From contig NZ_PEAX01000002.1 in NCBI RefSeq assembly GCF_002807685.1, forward strand, positions 62,001 through 126,000: a stretch of DNA of 64,000 bases, written 5' to 3'. The DNA is from Neoalteromonas flava. GTDB taxonomy: Bacteria; Pseudomonadota; Gammaproteobacteria; Enterobacterales; Alteromonadaceae. Position numbers and translations under genes: made by a program. Below the pieces are notes generated by a model. It was not told where the DNA came from and ran no database searches. It saw only the letters and a list, made by a program, of their open reading frames with translations. Of this stretch, positions 60,491 to 64,000 are shown in pieces. Each line of letters begins with the position of its first letter. Position 1 is the stretch's first letter.

Positions 60491-61264
60491 ATGCATCCTA
60501 TGCTAAACATTGCGGTGCGCGCTGCACGCGTGGCCGGAAATATTATTGCTCGCGGGTTTGAAAACCGTGACGACCTCGATACTCAGTCAAAAGCCAAAAA
60601 TGACTTTGTGACCCGCATTGACAAAGAAGCTGAACAAGCCATCATCAGTAAAATCAAACAGTCTTATCCCGACCACGCCTTTTATGGCGAAGAATCTGGC
60701 AAACAGGGTAGCGACGAAACCTTTACTTGGATCATTGACCCGCTCGACGGCACAACTAACTTTATCAAAGGCATTCCACACTTCTGTGTATCAATTGCTT
60801 TATTGCACAAAGGCCGCTTAGATCAAGGCGTAGTATTTGACCCTATCCGCGGCGAACTATTCACCGCAAGCAAAGGCGCTGGTGCGCAGTTAAACGGGTA
60901 CCGGATCCGTACAGGTAAGCAAAAAGATCTAGAGCAAACGGTCTTAGCAACTGCCTTCCCTTTCAAACAAAAAGATACGCTGGCAAGCTATACCGATAGT
61001 TTTACCCGAATTTTTACCGCAGCAGGTGATATTCGTCGCACTGGCTCTGCGGCACTGGACATGGCTTATGTTGCAGCTGGTCGCTTTGATGGTTATTGGG
61101 AGCGCGGTGTACAGCCTTGGGACATCGCAGCAGGTGAACTTTTAGTGCGTGAAGCTGGTGGTTTGGTTACTGACTTTAAAGGCAACAATGATCCACTTTA
61201 CGCTGGCGAAATGGTGGCAGGCAGCCCGCGAGTAGTTCAGCAATTAGTTAAGCACCTTAAATAA
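60491..61264 (+). CDS. suhB: Inositol-1-monophosphatase / rRNA-transcription factor SuhB
   Basis: A 257-residue Mg-dependent phosphatase of the IMPase family that in E. coli also acts in rRNA antitermination. The ATG at 60491 gives MHPMLNIAVRAARVAGN, nearly the E. coli N-terminus; an ATG four codons upstream is also in frame. Metal motifs are FYGEESG, WIIDPLDGTTNF and WERGVQPWDIAAGE. It is divergent from trmJ and ends in a strong terminator shared with secF. Confidence 0.95.
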   Translation: MHPMLNIAVRAARVAGNIIARGFENRDDLDTQSKAKNDFVTRIDKEAEQAIISKIKQSYPDHAFYGEESGKQGSDETFTWIIDPLDGTTNFIKGIPHFCVSIALLHKGRLDQGVVFDPIRGELFTASKGAGAQLNGYRIRTGKQKDLEQTVLATAFPFKQKDTLASYTDSFTRIFTAAGDIRRTGSAALDMAYVAAGRFDGYWERGVQPWDIAAGELLVREAGGLVTDFKGNNDPLYAGEMVAGSPRVVQQLVKHLK

Positions 61265-61333
61265 CGGCTTATTGCGAGAAGGTTAAAAGTGAAGCGTACT
61301 CGCAAGCACAATTACCAATCGACACTGACAAAC

Positions 61334-61364
61334 AAAAAAACCGCTCGTTGAGCGGTTTTTTTTG
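61334..61364. terminator. Bidirectional terminator between suhB and secF
   Basis: Stem CCGCTC (61341-61346) / GAGCGG (61350-61355) with a GTT loop, flanked by seven A and eight T. Confidence 0.9.
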
Positions 61365-61379
61365 CTTAGCGATTATCCC

Positions 61380-62321
61380 TTAGGGCATCGCGTCAAATTC
61401 TTCACCTTCTTTTTCCACTTGAGGTGGCATCAAATCTTCTTTGCTAATACCCAGCGACAACGCCACCGAACTGGCAACGTAGATTGATGAATAAGTACCA
61501 ATGATCACACCAAACAACAATGCGGTTGCGAATCCGTGGATCAATGCACCGCCTTTAAAGAACAAGGCTAGCAATACTAATACCGTAGTCAATGAAGTAA
61601 CGATGGTACGGTTCAACGTTTGGGTTAACGAGATGTTGATGATTTCTTCTGGCGTGCCTTTGCGCACCTTGCGGAAGTTTTCACGAATACGGTCGGAAAC
61701 AACGATGGTGTCGTTCAGCGAGTAACCGATTACGGCAAGCACGGCCGCTAGGATCGTCAGGTCAAACTCTAGCTGCAGCACCGCAAACAAGCCTAAGGTT
61801 ATGATTACATCGTGCGCCAATGCGCCAACTGAGCCCAAAGCAAAACGCCATTCAAAGCGCATGGCAACGTAGATCAAGATACAGATCAGTGCGACTAACA
61901 TCGCCAATCCGCCCTGCTCGGTTAACTCTTCACCCACATTTGGACCAACAAACTCGATCCGACGCATATCCACTTGCTCACCTTCAGCGCGCAATGCAGC
62001 TAAGATCTGATCACCAATCGTGGCAGAGTTAACCCCTTCGCGCGGCGCAATGCGGATCAATACGTCTTGGCTGCTACCAAAGTTTTGTACGATTGCATCG
62101 GCAAAATCTGCTTCCGTCAACTGCACGCGAATTCGTTCTAAATTCGCGGTATTAGGGTAACCCACCTCAATCAAGGTTCCACCAGTAAAGTCCAAACCCA
62201 AGTTTAATTTATTGGTGGTTAATGCCACGATAGAACCAATGATCAAAATTGTCGATAGGATCATCATTGGCATGCGCAAGCGCATGAAGTTTACGGTTTC
62301 GGCTAATTTAAGTAATTGCAT
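61380..62321 (-). CDS. secF: Protein translocase subunit SecF
   Basis: A 313-residue inner-membrane protein of the SecDF complex, which uses the proton gradient to help pull proteins through SecYEG. The first membrane helix is followed by a periplasmic domain starting LDFTGGTLIEVGY, then five C-terminal helices, with the conserved GYSLNDTIVVSDRIREN motif that includes the functional Asp. It follows secD by 11 bp in the secDF operon. Confidence 0.97.
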   Translation of the reverse strand: MQLLKLAETVNFMRLRMPMMILSTILIIGSIVALTTNKLNLGLDFTGGTLIEVGYPNTANLERIRVQLTEADFADAIVQNFGSSQDVLIRIAPREGVNSATIGDQILAALRAEGEQVDMRRIEFVGPNVGEELTEQGGLAMLVALICILIYVAMRFEWRFALGSVGALAHDVIITLGLFAVLQLEFDLTILAAVLAVIGYSLNDTIVVSDRIRENFRKVRKGTPEEIINISLTQTLNRTIVTSLTTVLVLLALFFKGGALIHGFATALLFGVIIGTYSSIYVASSVALSLGISKEDLMPPQVEKEGEEFDAMP

Positions 62322-62332
62322 GATGATTCTCC

Positions 62333-64000
62333 TTAAATCGCCAATTTGCTTACTTTACGGCCACCCCAAATGAGGTTAACCAAAGTGCGCGTTACGATGA
62401 TGGCTGTGAACATTGAAGTCGCGATACCAATCATTAAGGTCACTGAGAACCCTTTGATAGGACCCGTGCCCACAGCAAATAAGATGAGACCAGCAATAAA
62501 GGTGGTGATATTCGCATCAAGGATTGTAGAAAACGCACTATCAAAACCATGATGGATCGCCTGCTGAGGACTACGTCCTTCTGCGAGTTCTTCTCTTATC
62601 CGTTCAAATATCAGTACGTTGGCGTCAACTGCCATACCAACAGTTAGTACAATCCCAGCCATTCCCGGCAGGGTTAGCGTTGCGCCTGGGATCATCGACA
62701 TAATGCCCACAATCATAACCACGTTGCCGATTAGCGCAATATTGGCTACAACGCCAAAGGCTTTGTAGTACACCAACATAAAGGCTAAGACCAAAACCAT
62801 ACCCCACATGATGGCTTGCATACCTAATTCAATATTCTCTTTACCGAGGCTTGGGCCAACGGTGCGCTCTTCAACGATTTGAATCGGGGCAATCAGCGCA
62901 CCCGCGCGCAAAAGTAAAGATAGGTCACGCGCTTCTTTGGGTGAATCTAAGCCGGTAATACGGAAACTGCTACCCAGCTGAGCTTGAATAGTCGCGACGT
63001 TGATGACTTCCTCGTGCTTTTCGAACACCAACTTGCCATTCGCATCACGTTCATCAGTGGCCTTGTATTCAATGAATACTGTCGCCATTGGCTTGCCAAT
63101 GTTACCGCGTGTATTACGGGACATTTTATTGCCACCGTCACTGTCTAACGAGATGTTGACCTGTGGAATACCATATTCATCCACGCCACTACTGGCGTCG
63201 ATAATGTGGTTACCAGTCAGCATTATGCGTTTTTCCAGTAACTGTGGCACGCCATTACGATCTTCCAACAATTGTGAACCCGCCGGTACACGGCCATTCA
63301 ATGCATCACGAATATCGTTGCGCTGATCCACCATACGAAACTCTAGCGTTGCCGTGGCATTAAGAATTTCTTTTGCGCGGGCAGTGTCTTGAATACCAGG
63401 CAACTGCACTACAATGCGGTCAGCACCTTGTTTCTGCACCAGGGGCTCAGCAACACCTAATTGGTTAACCCGGTTACGGATAATGGTGATATTTTGCTTA
63501 ACCGCGTAGTCACGAATTTCTGCCAAACGAGTTTCAGAAAAAGTCGCTTCGATGCGCAAATCGCTCTTTTCTTCAAAGACTAAGTCACGATTGCGGTTAC
63601 GTAAGAAAAACTCAGCGCTGTCCAATGTTTCTTGGTCACGAAAAACAATCTCAACACCATTCTCGATAGCGCGCACAGAGCGATAACGCAAACCTTCTTC
63701 ACGCAACGCTGTGCGGAAGTCACCTTGCGCGTCCTCTAAGGCTTTTTCGATGGCCGAATTCATATCGACTTCCATCAAAAAATGTACCCCACCACGCAAG
63801 TCCAAGCCCAGCTTCATTGGTGCACCACCAATGCTAGAAAGCCATTCTGGCGTGTCCGGCGCAAGGTTCATGGCAACAAAGTAGTCATCTCCTAGCGCTT
63901 GCTGCAACACTTCACGCGCGACTAACTGCACATCGCCATCCGCAACGCGCACCAAAATTTGGTCATTGGCGAATTCAATACGCTTGCTGGCAATGTTATT
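62333..64000 (-). CDS. secD: Protein translocase subunit SecD (5' end outside window)
   Basis: The frame is open through the right edge (codons [15 protein letters not shown] precede the internal TTG at 63955), so the N-terminus is outside the window. What is seen: [17 protein letters not shown], the P1 periplasmic domain, and the C-terminal membrane helices with [28 protein letters not shown], the RND-like motif with its functional Asp. It pairs with SecF downstream to assist protein translocation. About 555 codons are visible; E. coli SecD has 615. Confidence 0.97.
   Translation of the reverse strand, partial: NNIASKRIEFANDQILVRVADGDVQLVAREVLQQALGDDYFVAMNLAPDTPEWLSSIGGAPMKLGLDLRGGVHFLMEVDMNSAIEKALEDAQGDFRTALREEGLRYRSVRAIENGVEIVFRDQETLDSAEFFLRNRNRDLVFEEKSDLRIEATFSETRLAEIRDYAVKQNITIIRNRVNQLGVAEPLVQKQGADRIVVQLPGIQDTARAKEILNATATLEFRMVDQRNDIRDALNGRVPAGSQLLEDRNGVPQLLEKRIMLTGNHIIDASSGVDEYGIPQVNISLDSDGGNKMSRNTRGNIGKPMATVFIEYKATDERDANGKLVFEKHEEVINVATIQAQLGSSFRITGLDSPKEARDLSLLLRAGALIAPIQIVEERTVGPSLGKENIELGMQAIMWGMVLVLAFMLVYYKAFGVVANIALIGNVVMIVGIMSMIPGATLTLPGMAGIVLTVGMAVDANVLIFERIREELAEGRSPQQAIHHGFDSAFSTILDANITTFIAGLILFAVGTGPIKGFSVTLMIGIATSMFTAIIVTRTLVNLIWGGRKVSKLAI

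Overview
The window is an ordinary chromosomal segment of a Gram-negative gammaproteobacterium, most likely a marine member of Alteromonadales or a close relative. This rests on the Lol/Bam-type envelope genes (bamB, pldA), minor type IV pilins next to ispH, the tig-clpP-clpX-lon-hupB-ppiD block, the rlmN-pilF-rodZ-ispG-hisS-yfgM-bamB-der block and the suhB/trmJ-cysE-iscS segment. GC content looks moderate by eye. I see no prophage, insertion sequence, CRISPR array, defence island, rRNA operon or replication origin.

Layout. 1-1591 (minus): minor pilins pilV, pilW and the start of a pilX-like gene. 1765-7446 (minus): ribF-ileS-lspA-fkpB-ispH. 7662-9680 (minus): murJ and a two-CBS-domain gene broken by an in-frame TAA. 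9879-12015 (plus): rpsT, a lipoprotein M28 peptidase and a 59-residue membrane protein. 12079-23127 (minus): ppiD, a large PilZ protein, hupB, lon, clpX, clpP and tig, the protein-quality-control block, with a sigma-32-like promoter before lon. 23366-26473: csaA, a five-gene minus-strand tRNA operon (Pro-Arg-His-Leu-Pro), a degraded glycine-zipper-like coding remnant, a small membrane ORF, folD and a DUF1415 gene. 26501-31038 (minus): a four-gene Gld-like ABC export operon. 31344-35666 (plus): trmO, proS, an MBL-fold hydrolase and pldA. 35652-38353 (minus): an HDAC-family deacetylase and a chemoreceptor. 38519-41418 (plus): an iodotyrosine-deiodinase-like flavoprotein, an unknown protein, and a stomatin-like/NfeD pair. 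41578-44690 (minus): guaB-guaA. 44789-47338 (plus): xseA and an exported protein of unknown function. 47341-59509 (minus): der, bamB, yfgM, hisS, ispG, rodZ, pilF, rlmN, ndk, iscS and cysE. 59522-64000: trmJ, suhB (plus), secF and the 3' part of secD.

How the genes work together. Most are housekeeping genes: translation (ileS, proS, hisS, rpsT, tRNAs, rlmN, trmJ, trmO), purine synthesis (guaAB, ndk), isoprenoid synthesis (ispG, ispH), cofactors (ribF, folD), envelope biogenesis (lspA, murJ, bamB, rodZ, secDF) and proteostasis (tig, clpXP, lon, ppiD, fkpB). Pilus assembly appears at both ends (pilVWX; pilF).

The points most worth a second look are: (i) iscS sits directly between cysE and ndk with no iscR, iscU, iscA, hscBA or fdx, and its C-terminal tail is short, suggesting collapse of the ISC operon; (ii) the CBS-domain gene carries one in-frame stop at 9522-9524; (iii) the pilF product has a long acidic linker and an added LysM domain; (iv) a frameshifted glycine-zipper remnant lies beside the tRNA operon; (v) a hairpin between ispG and hisS combines a terminator with a TATAAT -10 box in its loop; and (vi) a minus-strand terminator lies in the leader of the Gld-like operon. 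I found no clearly novel multi-gene system. Everything is inferred by reading the sequence without database searches.
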